Below are positions 9,303 through 17,530 of a DNA stretch of 64,000 nt, piece after piece. The first letter of the stretch is position 1, and each line of letters opens with the position of its first letter. The position numbers and the translations under genes were made by a program. The stretch comes from Chachezhania sediminis. GTDB lineage: Bacteria; Pseudomonadota; Alphaproteobacteria; Rhodobacterales; Rhodobacteraceae. The stretch lies in contig NZ_VOPH01000004.1 in NCBI RefSeq assembly GCF_009765275.1, forward strand, positions 248,001 through 312,000, written 5' to 3'. The notes beneath the pieces are model-generated. The model was given only the letters and a program-made list of their open reading frames with translations. It made no database searches and was not told the DNA's origin.

Positions 9303-9356
9303 AACGCCATTTCATGGCGTTGGCTGGGATGTCATTTCCGAAATATTGAAAATGAC
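9303..9356. promoter_or_regulatory. Two adjacent inverted repeats upstream of RTX gene C
   Basis: AACGCCAT-TTC-ATGGCGTT (9303-9321, perfect 8-bp arms) and GTCATTT ... AAATGAC (9331-9356, 7-bp arms, 12-nt spacer) lie 117-170 nt before the RTX C start. The spacing and AT content suit operator sites, but no regulator is identified. Confidence 0.45.
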
Positions 9357-9392
9357 GTTGAAATTCCGTGTGCTCTTGGGGCCGCTGCAACG

Positions 9393-9419
9393 AAAAAGGG
9401 CGCCCGAAGGCGCCCTTTT
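9393..9419 (-). terminator. Rho-independent terminator of the AGCS symporter gene
   Basis: Stem AAAAGGGCGCC / GGCGCCCTTTT with a CGAA loop. A U-run follows on the minus strand, 18 nt beyond the stop at 9437. The symmetrical A/T flanks make it potentially bidirectional. Confidence 0.85.
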
Positions 9420-9436
9420 CCACGATGGCAGGGGGG

Positions 9437-10861
9437 TCACTTCGCATCCGGCCAGGCGGTCGGGTCGGTGTCGAGATCCGGGAATTTCTTCGGATCGAAG
9501 ACCGGCTTCGCCACGCCGGCCGCCAGCTGGGCGCGGAAATCGTTGATCAGGCGCAACGCGATGGGGAACAGCATCATCAGTGCCAGAAGGTTCACCACCG
9601 CCAGAATGCCCATCAGCGGGTCCGAGAACGAGAAGACCACCGTCGCCCCCGGCGCGACGGCGCCCAGGAAGACGATGGCGACGATCACCCAGCGCAGGGT
9701 GTGGATCGCGACCTTGCTTTCGGTCATGAAGGACAGTGCATTCTCGCCCAGATAATAATTGTACATGATCGACGAGAACGAGAAGAGCACGATGGCTGCG
9801 GTCAGGTAATACTGCGTCCAGCCGCCCAGCATGCTGACCAGGCTTTGCTGGGTCAGGGCCGCACCGTCCAGGCCTTCGGCCCCGGGCTGGTAGACATCGC
9901 CCAGAAGGATGATGAAGGCGGTGCAGGAACAGACCACCATCGTGTCGATGAAGACCGAAAAGCTTTGCGTGATGCCCTGGCTGACCGGGTGCTTCACATA
10001 GGCGGTCGCGGCGACGTTGGGGGCCGATCCCAGGCCGGCCTCGTTCGAGAACAGGCCGCGGCGCAGACCGTTGGCGATGGCGGCGCCGACGCCGCCGGCC
10101 ACGGCTTCCCTGAAGCCCAGAGCGTTCGAGACGATGTCCCAGATCACGCCGGGCAGCGAGGTGATGTTGACCACGATCACCAGCAGCGCCAGCAGGATGT
10201 AGCCCACCGCCATCACGGGGATGATCACGTCTGCCACCTTGGCGATGCGATGGATGCCGCCATAGACGATCAGGCCCGTGGCCACCGCCAGGAAGGCGCC
10301 GGTCCACAGGCGGGGGATGTCCATGCTGTCCAGCGCCGCGCCGGCGACGGTGTTGCCCTGGAAGGCGTTGAAGCCGATGGCGAAGGAGGCGATCAGGCAG
10401 ACCGCATAGATCACGGCCAGCCAGCGATAATTTTCGCCCAAGCCGTGGATGATGGCCCGCGCCGGGCCGCCGCGATAGGTGCCGTCGGGTTCGGACCGCT
10501 TGAAGACCTGCGCCAGCGTCGATTCGACCAGGGCAGAGCACATGCCGACCAGCGCGATGGCCCACATCCAGAAGACCGCACCGGGGCCCCCGGCGGTGAT
10601 CGCCACGGCCACGCCCGCGATGTTGCCGCCGCCCACCCGGCCGCCGACCGACACCAGCAGCGCTTCGCGCGCGGAAATCTTGCTGGGGTCGTTGCTTTCC
10701 TCGTCCCCGGTCAGGACCTTGAACATCCGGCCGAAGAACCGCAGCTGAACAAAGCCGCTGGCAATGGTGAAGAAGACCCCAAGGACAACCAGGAAGGGTA
10801 CAAGCGCCCATCCCCACGTAAAATCATTGATCGCGTTGAAAATCGTATCGAAAAAACCCAA
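9437..10861 (-). CDS. Alanine/glycine:cation symporter, AGCS family
   Basis: A 474-aa inner-membrane transporter taking up alanine or glycine with Na+ (family knowledge). Many hydrophobic segments are visible from ALVPFLVVLGVFFTIASGF onward. Family blocks are ALLVSVGGRVGGGNIAGVAVAI, GGPGAVFWMW, EAGLGSAPNVAATA and FSSIMYNYYLGENAL. The frame is open upstream to 10972, but the TTG at 10861 has AGGAG seven nt before it and gives the family-typical MGFFDTIFNAINDFTWGW, so I use it. It is a single-gene unit with a terminator at 9393-9419. Confidence 0.93.
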   Translation of the reverse strand: MGFFDTIFNAINDFTWGWALVPFLVVLGVFFTIASGFVQLRFFGRMFKVLTGDEESNDPSKISAREALLVSVGGRVGGGNIAGVAVAITAGGPGAVFWMWAIALVGMCSALVESTLAQVFKRSEPDGTYRGGPARAIIHGLGENYRWLAVIYAVCLIASFAIGFNAFQGNTVAGAALDSMDIPRLWTGAFLAVATGLIVYGGIHRIAKVADVIIPVMAVGYILLALLVIVVNITSLPGVIWDIVSNALGFREAVAGGVGAAIANGLRRGLFSNEAGLGSAPNVAATAYVKHPVSQGITQSFSVFIDTMVVCSCTAFIILLGDVYQPGAEGLDGAALTQQSLVSMLGGWTQYYLTAAIVLFSFSSIMYNYYLGENALSFMTESKVAIHTLRWVIVAIVFLGAVAPGATVVFSFSDPLMGILAVVNLLALMMLFPIALRLINDFRAQLAAGVAKPVFDPKKFPDLDTDPTAWPDAK

Positions 10862-11110
10862 GACAGCACTCCTATTCTGCACTGCGGACCGGTGGTGTAC
10901 GGTCTGCCGGGCCGACCACCCGGCATTCAACCAGTATAGTGTATCTTGGGCAAAGGTCGCCCCGCAGTGCAACGTTCAATACGACATTCGGGCCCAAACC
11001 GGGGGACCGGCGGGCCTAAAGTCTTGAAGTCGTGCTTAAAAATCGGACTCTGGCCGCGCCCCGGCGGGGAAGGGGGCGCCCTGTCCGTCGCCGCGGATGC
11101 GCGGCGCCGC

Positions 11111-11275
11111 TCAGCTGTCCTTGTCGTCAGGCTTGGCGGGCTGTTCCTTGGCCGGCTGCGGGCGCGCGGCGGGGAACTTGCGGGACCCGAAGCCCTTGCT
11201 GCCCGGGCGCTTCTTGGCCGGCGTGGCGAGGAATTCCTTGAGATCCAACGGCTTCTTCGGGGTCGAATAGCCCAT
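11111..11275 (-). CDS. Small basic protein of unknown function, 54 aa
   Basis: ATG at 11275 is preceded by a strong AGGAG. The product starts MGYSTPKKPLDLKEFLATPA and continues with a lysine/arginine- and proline-rich tail (KKRPGSKGFGSRKFPAARP) and an acidic end. It is probably disordered. It follows the cold-shock gene and the 78-aa gene on the same strand, across a 163-nt gap with a strong hairpin (11311-11338). I do not recognise a family; the good ribosome-binding site is the main support. Confidence 0.6.
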   Translation of the reverse strand: MGYSTPKKPLDLKEFLATPAKKRPGSKGFGSRKFPAARPQPAKEQPAKPDDKDS

Positions 11276-11310
11276 GGTCTGGCTCCTCTTGTTTTGTCGC
11301 GGGGACGTGG

Positions 11311-11338
11311 TCTGCGGCAAGGCAAGCCTTGCCGCAGA
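11311..11338. promoter_or_regulatory. Perfect 13-bp inverted repeat with 2-nt loop
   Basis: Arms TCTGCGGCAAGGC (11311-11323) and GCCTTGCCGCAGA (11326-11338) enclose AA. It lies between the 78-aa and 54-aa genes. There is no T-run on either side, so it is more likely an RNA-processing or stabilising hairpin, or a protein site, than an intrinsic terminator. Confidence 0.6.
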
Positions 11339-11438
11339 TCGTCCAGGCAAGGGGATTGCGGAACGGGCGACCCCTGAAGGTGCCCGCGCACTCAACGCGC
11401 CTGCCTGGAATTCCGATTGGTTCTGGGGTGGCGGCCGG

Positions 11439-11675
11439 TCAGTCCCGGTCGCCAGCGTCGCGCGCCTCGCGGGCGGCCTTCAGGCGTGCCGTCTTTTCGG
11501 CGCGCGCCTCGGCCTCTTCATCCAGAATGCGCCTGGCATTCATGGTGGTCTTGTCGATTTGCGAAACCGGCCCGGACGCCTTCGTATTGGCGGAAACGGT
11601 GGGCGTCAGAAGCTTCCCACCATTCCCTTCCTGAGCCGGAACACCTGCAAGCAGGTCTTCCAGCGAAGGCTTCAC
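11439..11675 (-). CDS. Unknown 78-aa protein translationally coupled to the cold-shock gene
   Basis: The GTG start at 11675 overlaps the cold-shock stop by four nt (GTGA), a classic coupling arrangement. The product (MKPSLEDLLAGVPAQ, then a polar middle and a charged helix ARRILDEEAEARAEKTARLK) looks like a short helical protein with a Glu/Arg-rich C-terminus. I do not recognise a family. Its position suggests it is made together with the cold-shock protein. Confidence 0.6.
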   Translation of the reverse strand: MKPSLEDLLAGVPAQEGNGGKLLTPTVSANTKASGPVSQIDKTTMNARRILDEEAEARAEKTARLKAAREARDAGDRD

Positions 11676-11878
11676 GCCAGCGCCAGGTTGCTGGCGGATT
11701 CACGGCCGTCGCGGCCGGTTTCGATGTCGAAGGTCACTTTCTGACCGTCGTCAACGCGGCTGATGCCGGCACGTTCGACTGCGGAAATGTGCAGGAAGAT
11801 GTCCTTGCTGCCCGATTCCGGTTGAATGAAGCCGAAGCCTTTGGTGGCGTTGAACCATTTCACGGTGCCATTGGCCAT
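11672..11878 (-). CDS. Cold-shock domain protein (CspA family)
   Basis: A 68-aa single cold-shock domain that binds single-stranded RNA or DNA and acts as an RNA chaperone. RNP1 (KGFGFIQP) and RNP2 (DIFLHISAVE) are intact, and the N-terminus MANGTVKWFNATKGFGF is canonical. A long upstream region without genes (11879-12150) contains two inverted repeats. This is consistent with the long structured leader of cold-regulated csp mRNAs, though that is an inference. Two small genes follow, the first overlapping its stop. Confidence 0.95.
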   Translation of the reverse strand: MANGTVKWFNATKGFGFIQPESGSKDIFLHISAVERAGISRVDDGQKVTFDIETGRDGRESASNLALA

Positions 11879-12058
11879 ATCCGTGGTCTCCTATAGAAAT
11901 GCTGTCCGCAGAATCGCGACAGCCCGGCGAAGTCGATCCAAGTCGATCAACCGGAACCGGGTGAGCGGCAACAGCATGTCGAAGAGAAGAAACGTTAGCC
12001 CCCTGTACATGCGGGTCCACGCCGGTTTTTGCAAGGGGCTTTCCCGCCATTTGCCGAT

Positions 12059-12144
12059 AATTCGCCAACAATTCGTATTCCTGGCGAATTCAGGCGGTCG
12101 CCGGGACCGGCGTTATTTCAAAATACAATTAGGGATTGTATTTT
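12059..12144. promoter_or_regulatory. Two perfect inverted repeats upstream of the cold-shock gene
   Basis: AATTCGCCA ... TGGCGAATT (12059-12067 and 12082-12090, 14-nt spacer), and AAAATACAAT-TAGGG-ATTGTATTTT (12120-12144, 10-bp arms). The second sits in a strongly AT-rich island. They could be operators. Read plus, the second plus its T-run could be a weak terminator of a short transcript. Confidence 0.5.
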
Positions 12145-12407
12145 CGCCCGCCGGGCTCCGGCTGGGCCGGTGCGGTCGCCGCGCCGACCGTGGGCCTATG
12201 CCTCAACTGTATCGGTGCTGCGGTCCGGTTGGCCGCCTGACCGTCTGCCCGCGCCCATGACGAAGCGCAGATCGGAAGGGGATGCGCCGGCGGCTCGTTT
12301 CCGGTCCCGGACGGGTCCGGTGAACGGGGCAGGCGCGGCGCGGTCGGGCCGCTCCACCTCCTGCGGGCGATGCTGTCCGGGCGATGGGGTGCCGTCCGCC
12401 GGGCACG

Positions 12408-12445
12408 AAAACGCGCGCCCGGTGGACCGGGCGCGCGCATTTTTC
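12408..12445 (-). terminator. Rho-independent terminator of the sulfatase gene
   Basis: A 12-bp perfect stem CGCGCGCCCGGT / ACCGGGCGCGCG with a GG loop and a TTTT run on the minus strand, about 30 nt past the stop at 12469. T-rich sequence on the other side makes it potentially bidirectional. Confidence 0.85.
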
Positions 12446-12468
12446 GTTCTGGCTGTCGGGACCGCGGA

Positions 12469-14271
12469 TTACGGCGTGTGACGGCCGACGCCGTTTTCGT
12501 CCATGATCTTCTTCATCGCTTCACGCGCCTGCGGGGCCAGGTCGTACATGGCCGGGTTGTTCGAGATGAAGCCGATCTTGAATTGCGGCGGATAGTCCAT
12601 CAGGTCCTTGATATAGGCGCTGGTGGCACCGATCACCGGAACCGTCGCCGGGATGTGGCGGATGCCGATGTTCACGTCCTCCTGCGGGTTTGCATAAAGG
12701 TTGAACATCACCGCACCGCCCGTGTCGGTAAACAGCGACCCCGAGAAGCCGCCCCAAGACCCTTTCTGCACGATCGAGTTCTGGATCTCGCCGGTGAACA
12801 TGTACTTGAACTCGTCCACCCGCATCGATCCGAAATACTGGTTGATCGTGTAGGGACGGCTGCGGCGGTTGGAATAGCCCTTGTCGGCGACCAGGAACGA
12901 CAGCTGGTCGACGCCGTCGATATAGGTCTTGTCGTCGAAGAGCTTGACCAGGTCGGCGCCCTTGACGCCGTTCATCGACATGACGGTCGGCAGGATGTCG
13001 GCAAAGTCGAACAGCCCGTCGGACCGGCGCGGCGTGATCATGTCCTTCCAGTAGACGAATGTCGGAACCCGCACGCCGCCTTCCCAGTTGGACCCTTTGC
13101 AGCCGCGGAACGGGGTCCGGCCATGCGGCGGGACTTCGCATTCCGGACCGTTGTCCGACGACAGGATGACAAGCGTGTTTTCCAGCTGGCCGGTTTCTTC
13201 CAGCTTGGCCATCAGGCTGCCGAAGATGTCGTCCATTTCGACCATGCAGTCGCTGAACACGGTATGCGCGGCAGATTTGCCCAGGTAATCGTCGTTCGGG
13301 TAGTTGTCGAAGTGGCAGCCGCGGGTCGCGTGGTACAGGAAGAAGGGCTTGTCGGCGTCCTTCTGCTTGTCCAGGAAGTCCAGGCTGACGTCCTTCCAGT
13401 GCTGGTCCAGGTCCTTGATGTAATCAAGGTCGATCAGCTTGCCGTTGTCGCACTTGTCCTTGTCGGTGGCAGAGCAGGTGACTTCGTAGTGGTTGAAGCC
13501 GTCCTCTTCCATCATCTTGAAGCGCGACGGCGACAGGGCGAATTCCGGGTTCAGGTAGGTGTCGCGCCATTCGGTGTACATGTCCGACACGCCCAGGAAG
13601 CCGACGTAGTTGTCGTAGCCCACGTTCTGCGGCAGCGACCCCTTGTTTTCGCCCATGTGCCACTTGCCGACACCCATGGTCGTATAGCCCTTGTCCTGCA
13701 AAAGCTCGGTCACGGTGGTCGCGCCGTCCAGGCCGCCGGCTTCGCCATACATCGGCGGACGCAGGATGCCGTGGTGCAGCGGGTTCTGCCCGGTGTGGAT
13801 CGTGGCCCGGCTGGGCGAGCACGACGGCGTCGAATAGGCCGAGGTCAGGATCAGCCCGTCATAGGCGAACTGGTTCATGTTGGGCGTGTCGTTGCCGACC
13901 GCCGCGCCACCGCCGTTGAAGCCGGGATCCATATAGCCCACGTCGTCCAGGAGGAAGAACAGCACGTTGGGCTTCTTGCCGGTCTTGGCGTCCAGGTCGG
14001 CCAGCTTCTTGGCCGCATTCGCGTCCTGTTCGGGACGCGACAGGACCGGGTACATGTTCGGCGCGGGCTTGGTGTCCGTCATGTGCAGCGAATTGCCCGG
14101 ATAGTCGAAACCGGGGGCAGAGGTCGGCCCGGTCGACGATCCGCGGATATTGGTGCCGGCATCTTGTGCCAGCGCCAGTCCCGGGGCGGCGATGCCCAGC
14201 GTCACGGCCAGGGCCAGAAGGCCCTTCAGCCGCCCGCCGGAGCGAGAGATGGTTCGATACTCAGGTGTCAC
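12469..14271 (-). CDS. Exported type I (formylglycine) sulfatase, arylsulfatase-like
   Basis: A 600-aa sulfate-ester hydrolase. A GTG start at 14271 has GGAGG nine nt upstream and gives a signal peptide (…GRLKGLLALAVTLGIAAPGLALAQ), so the enzyme is periplasmic or secreted. Metal-binding aspartates are in NVLFFLLDDVGYMD (D109, D110). The formylglycine motif is C151-S-P-S-R155 followed by ATIHTGQNPLHHGI, and the second half of the active site is in VILSSDNGPE. It therefore needs a formylglycine-generating enzyme, which is not in the window. The substrate cannot be told; marine relatives attack sulfated organics. It is a monocistronic gene with a terminator. Confidence 0.93.
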   Translation of the reverse strand: MTPEYRTISRSGGRLKGLLALAVTLGIAAPGLALAQDAGTNIRGSSTGPTSAPGFDYPGNSLHMTDTKPAPNMYPVLSRPEQDANAAKKLADLDAKTGKKPNVLFFLLDDVGYMDPGFNGGGAAVGNDTPNMNQFAYDGLILTSAYSTPSCSPSRATIHTGQNPLHHGILRPPMYGEAGGLDGATTVTELLQDKGYTTMGVGKWHMGENKGSLPQNVGYDNYVGFLGVSDMYTEWRDTYLNPEFALSPSRFKMMEEDGFNHYEVTCSATDKDKCDNGKLIDLDYIKDLDQHWKDVSLDFLDKQKDADKPFFLYHATRGCHFDNYPNDDYLGKSAAHTVFSDCMVEMDDIFGSLMAKLEETGQLENTLVILSSDNGPECEVPPHGRTPFRGCKGSNWEGGVRVPTFVYWKDMITPRRSDGLFDFADILPTVMSMNGVKGADLVKLFDDKTYIDGVDQLSFLVADKGYSNRRSRPYTINQYFGSMRVDEFKYMFTGEIQNSIVQKGSWGGFSGSLFTDTGGAVMFNLYANPQEDVNIGIRHIPATVPVIGATSAYIKDLMDYPPQFKIGFISNNPAMYDLAPQAREAMKKIMDENGVGRHTP

Positions 14272-14845
14272 GTTTACTATCCTCCGTAACAAGGTCTCTG
14301 TGGATCGTTCCCTGCACGGCGGCGCCTCACGTCTGACGGTGAATGTCGCAATGCGCACAGGGCCGGGTTATCCGGAGAGCCGACGCAAGCCGCGGCCACG
14401 TGGTGGCCGGGGCAGGGCGCGCCCGTCCCGATGGGGGCTGTGTCTGGAATTGTCGCGCGGGGTGCCTGACCACGTTTGCCGCCGGGGGCATCTGGATGCC
14501 GGCTCCGGGCGGTCGGGCGACGGCACCGGTTCTGTCGGCGCGCCCTTACCTTCCTCCGGAACTCACACTCCGGCACACAAAAAAACACTCTGCCGAACCG
14601 CCGGCAGGACCTGAAACAAGGGCATCGGTCACGGGATCAGGCGCAGGAACCAGAGCTTCAGCCCGACCTTCCGGCGCCATGTCCCCGGTTCCGACCGGCG
14701 GCAGGGTCGGCCGCGATAATGACCGGTTTTCCGAAGATTTGCAAATGAATTTTAATTTATTGTCAAAGGGTTGGAATGTCCCTGGCGTTACAATTGATCG
14801 CCCGGAGGTCCGCGCCGGACCGCGCGCTCCGGTCCCTTGCGGGGG
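14272..14845. other. Sulfatase upstream region and glycosyltransferase 3' region
   Basis: 574 nt with no supported gene. A short AT-rich patch (about 14740-14770, GCAAATGAATTTTAATTTATTG) could be a promoter, but nothing nearby in the right orientation and distance confirms it. Confidence 0.5.
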
Positions 14846-15892
14846 TCATCCGCGTCGCAGGGCCCGGGCCTTCAGCGCATGGCGAAGCAACCGGTCGGCC
14901 TCTTCCCGGGGCAGGGCCCGGGCCGGCGGCGTCATCATCAGCCGCCCGAACAGGGCCCGCCAGGGTTCTTCCAGCATCAGCGTCCCGAACCGCGCGTGCC
15001 GCCACTTCACCGCTGCCGCGTGAAGCTCTGCCAGAACCGGATCGGCCCCCAGCCGCGCCCGGTGTTCGGCCGTGGCCCCGGCCATGCGCGCGATGGATGT
15101 ATCGACCTCGTCACTGAAATTCCGTTCGACCCAGTAATCCATCCTCAGTGGCGCATCGACGTTCACGCGGCCCCGGTCGGCCTTCAGCACGAAGCTTTCC
15201 ATCGCCCCCAGCGGGTAATGGTTCAGCTGCACCAGCCCGTAATAATCCCGCCCCAGGGGCGAAAAGATCCGTTCCGTCCGATAGGCCGGGTCCAGCGGCC
15301 GGCCCGATCCGTCGACCCAGTGCGCCGTGTCCAGCCGCTGTGGCTTGGGATCGCGCGGCCGGTGGATTCCCAGCTTCCGGTAGGTCCCGTCGTTGCGGTA
15401 GAGTGTCTTGAACATCCCCGCCCGCCAGGGCCAGTTCAGGATCCTTGGTGCCGCGCGGGTAAAGATGTCCGGCACCGGCCGGTCCTCGTATTCCACCACG
15501 CCACCATTGCCGAACAGCCGCCAGGTCAGCGGAATGGCCGTCGCGGCCGGCAAGGCCTCCAGCAGGTCCGGTATGGTCCCGCCGCCTACGTGGATGTTCA
15601 CGAACTCGTCGATGTCGCAGGGCAGGATCCAGTCGGCCCGCTTCACGACATCCAGCTTGTGGGCCCGGTTCAGCGCCGTGAACTGCTTGCCCCGCCGGTC
15701 ATAGGGCCCGTCGTTGCGCAGATGGGTGACCAGCCCCATCTCGGCCAGCCGGTCAAGCAGCAGGTCCGTCCCGTCGTCGCAATCATTGGTGAAGGCCAGG
15801 ACATGGGTGAACCCGCAGGCCAGGTGATGGGCCAGCCAGTCCAGAAGGAACGCGGCTTCGTTGCGCATGGTGGTTACGGCCAGGATTTCCAT
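14846..15892 (-). CDS. Family 2-type glycosyltransferase
   Basis: A 348-aa protein. It begins MEILAVTTMRNEAAFLLDWL with an early Rossmann-like nucleotide-sugar-binding fold, then LAFTNDCDDGTDLLLDRL and the metal-binding LPCDIDEFVNIH (DxD-type). This pattern fits the Glyco_tranf_2_4 / GT92-like family found near surface-sugar genes in Rhodobacterales. No membrane segment is visible, so it is cytosolic or peripheral. The donor and acceptor are unknown. It is followed upstream on the same strand by a GNAT acetyltransferase across an 87-nt gap; the two may be cotranscribed. Confidence 0.85.
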   Translation of the reverse strand: MEILAVTTMRNEAAFLLDWLAHHLACGFTHVLAFTNDCDDGTDLLLDRLAEMGLVTHLRNDGPYDRRGKQFTALNRAHKLDVVKRADWILPCDIDEFVNIHVGGGTIPDLLEALPAATAIPLTWRLFGNGGVVEYEDRPVPDIFTRAAPRILNWPWRAGMFKTLYRNDGTYRKLGIHRPRDPKPQRLDTAHWVDGSGRPLDPAYRTERIFSPLGRDYYGLVQLNHYPLGAMESFVLKADRGRVNVDAPLRMDYWVERNFSDEVDTSIARMAGATAEHRARLGADPVLAELHAAAVKWRHARFGTLMLEEPWRALFGRLMMTPPARALPREEADRLLRHALKARALRRG

Positions 15893-15979
15893 CCCGCCAC
15901 ACCGCCACCGAATACCCAGATTTGCAAGCCCGACACCCGCCGCAATCCGCAGGGTGCGTGCCCGGCAGACATCGCCGCG

Positions 15980-16450
15980 TCAAACGGTCAGATCGAACCG
16001 CTTTGCAATTGCCGTTGCCGTCTCGCGATACGCCCGAAACCCCATGGCCTCGTAATAGGCCTGCCCTTCCGCATTCCCCCGTCCGATGGTCGCATCGATG
16101 GCGATAAGCCCCTCGGCCTCCGCCGCGGCCCTGGACGCCGCGAACAGCGTCCGCCCCACGCCGCGCCCGGCGGCCGCCGCGTCGACATAGGTTCCGATGA
16201 TCCCCCAGCCCGGTGCCAGACCGTAGGGATTGCCGGCCGTGGCCCGCTTCAGCGACTGAAACCCCAGCACCACTCCGTCCCCGACGGCCACCGAACAGGC
16301 CAGCCGGTCGGGATGCGCCACATATTGCGCCATCACCGTCGCCGCATCGCCGGCCCGCGCGCTTCCCCACCGCGCCAGGATCGGCGTCAGCACCAGGCTC
16401 ATGGCCTCCGCATCCCGGGCTTCTGCCGCCCGCACAACGATCCCGCCCAT
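15980..16450 (-). CDS. GNAT-family N-acetyltransferase
   Basis: A 156-aa single GNAT domain transferring acetyl from acetyl-CoA to an unknown amine. The acetyl-CoA loop is visible as AAAGRGVGRTLFAASRAAAEAEG (R/QxxGxG/A form, here RGVGR), followed by the typical NAEGQAYYEAMGFRAY. GGAGG precedes the ATG at 16450 by five nt. The frame is open much further upstream only because it is antisense to the MoxR gene. The substrate cannot be inferred from context. Confidence 0.88.
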   Translation of the reverse strand: MGGIVVRAAEARDAEAMSLVLTPILARWGSARAGDAATVMAQYVAHPDRLACSVAVGDGVVLGFQSLKRATAGNPYGLAPGWGIIGTYVDAAAAGRGVGRTLFAASRAAAEAEGLIAIDATIGRGNAEGQAYYEAMGFRAYRETATAIAKRFDLTV

Positions 16451-16470
16451 CGCACCCTCCAAAGGCTGAC

Positions 16471-16491
16471 GGTGCGTGGAAACCACGCACC
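16471..16491. repeat. Palindromic repeat GGTGCGTGG-AAA-CCACGCACC
   Basis: A perfect 9-bp inverted repeat between divergent genes (GNAT minus, MoxR plus). It has the same core as the hairpin after dnaB (781-804). In this divergent position it cannot be a terminator for either gene, which suggests a dispersed element or a regulatory site. Confidence 0.55.
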
Positions 16492-16612
16492 CCACGGCTC
16501 TCCATACCGGCGCGCAGGCCCGCGCGGAACCCGGGGCAGCGCCTCCCGCCTTTCCCGCCCCTTGACGCGCCCCCGCCGGACAGGCCTTCTGCCCCCCGAC
16601 AAGGAGTCCCCG

Positions 16613-17530
16613 ATGCCCCGCCAGCCAATCCCCGCATCCATCGACGCCGTGACCCGGGCCCTGGCCGCCGAAGGATATGTCGCCGAACGACCGCTTGCGA
16701 CCGTGACCTTCCTTGCCCTGACCCTTGGCCGGCCGCTGTTTCTGGAAGGCGAGGCCGGTGTGGGCAAGACGGAAATCGCCAAGGCGCTGGCCGCCATGCT
16801 GGGGCGCCGCCTGATCCGGCTGCAATGCTACGAAGGGCTCGATGCCGCGTCCGCCGTCTATGAATGGAACTTCCCCGCCCAGATGATTGCCATCCGCGCG
16901 GCCGAGGCCGGCGGTCAGGCCGACCGCGACGTGCTGGAACGCGACCTCTTCAGCGCCGACTACCTGATCGAACGCCCGCTGCTGCAGGCCATGCGCCCCG
17001 ACGAAGCCGGCGCGCCGGTCCTGCTGATCGACGAGATCGACCGCACCGATGCGCCGTTCGAGGCGTACCTGCTCGAAGCGCTTTCCGATTTCCAGGTCAC
17101 CATCCCCGAACTCGGCACGATCCGCGCGCCCGAACCGCCGGTGGTCATCCTCACCTCGAACCGCACGCGCGAGGTGCACGACGCGCTGAAGCGCCGCTGC
17201 CTTTATCACTGGGTCGACTATCCGGGGTTCGAACGCGAATTGCAGATCGTCACCGCCCGCGCCCCGGGCCTGTCCGACCGGCTCAGCCGGGAAGTCGTGG
17301 CCTTCGTCCAGCGTCTGCGGGACGAAGACCTGTTCAAGACCCCGGGCGTGGCCGAGGCCATCGACTGGGCGCAATGCCTTCTGGCGCTCGACGTCGTCGA
17401 ACTGTCCCCCGCGGTCATCGCCGACACGCTGGGCGCGCTGTTGAAATATCAGGACGACGTCGTGGCCCTGTCCGGCTCCGAAGCCGCGCGGATCCTGGCC
17501 GAGGCCCGGGAAGGTCTTGCCCGGGGATGA
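16613..17530 (+). CDS. MoxR-family AAA+ ATPase
   Basis: A 305-aa protein. Walker A is GEAGVGKT (46-53), Walker B is VLLIDEIDR (about 136-144), and sensor 1 is VILTSNRTRE. It belongs to the MoxR/CoxD type of AAA+ chaperone, which works with a vWA partner to mature metalloenzymes or complexes. AAGGAG lies six nt before the ATG. The stop overlaps the following vWA gene (ATGA), so the two are coexpressed, as is typical for MoxR-vWA pairs. No CO dehydrogenase, methanol dehydrogenase or gas-vesicle genes lie nearby, so the client is unknown. Confidence 0.92.
   Translation: MPRQPIPASIDAVTRALAAEGYVAERPLATVTFLALTLGRPLFLEGEAGVGKTEIAKALAAMLGRRLIRLQCYEGLDAASAVYEWNFPAQMIAIRAAEAGGQADRDVLERDLFSADYLIERPLLQAMRPDEAGAPVLLIDEIDRTDAPFEAYLLEALSDFQVTIPELGTIRAPEPPVVILTSNRTREVHDALKRRCLYHWVDYPGFERELQIVTARAPGLSDRLSREVVAFVQRLRDEDLFKTPGVAEAIDWAQCLLALDVVELSPAVIADTLGALLKYQDDVVALSGSEAARILAEAREGLARG

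Larger units (their letters stand above)
11879..12468. other. Cold-shock gene leader/promoter region and sulfatase 3' region
   Basis: 590 nt without a supported gene. The first ~270 nt include the cold-shock leader or promoter with inverted repeats at 12059-12090 and 12120-12144 in an unusually AT-rich patch. The rest is GC-rich and ends in the sulfatase terminator (12408-12445). An unannotated small RNA in the AT-rich patch is possible. Confidence 0.5.

Noticed and set aside
12370-14289. A 639-codon plus-strand frame opposite the sulfatase
   Set aside because: The sulfatase has an intact active-site motif, signal peptide, ribosome-binding site and terminator on the other strand; the opposite frame is a shadow.
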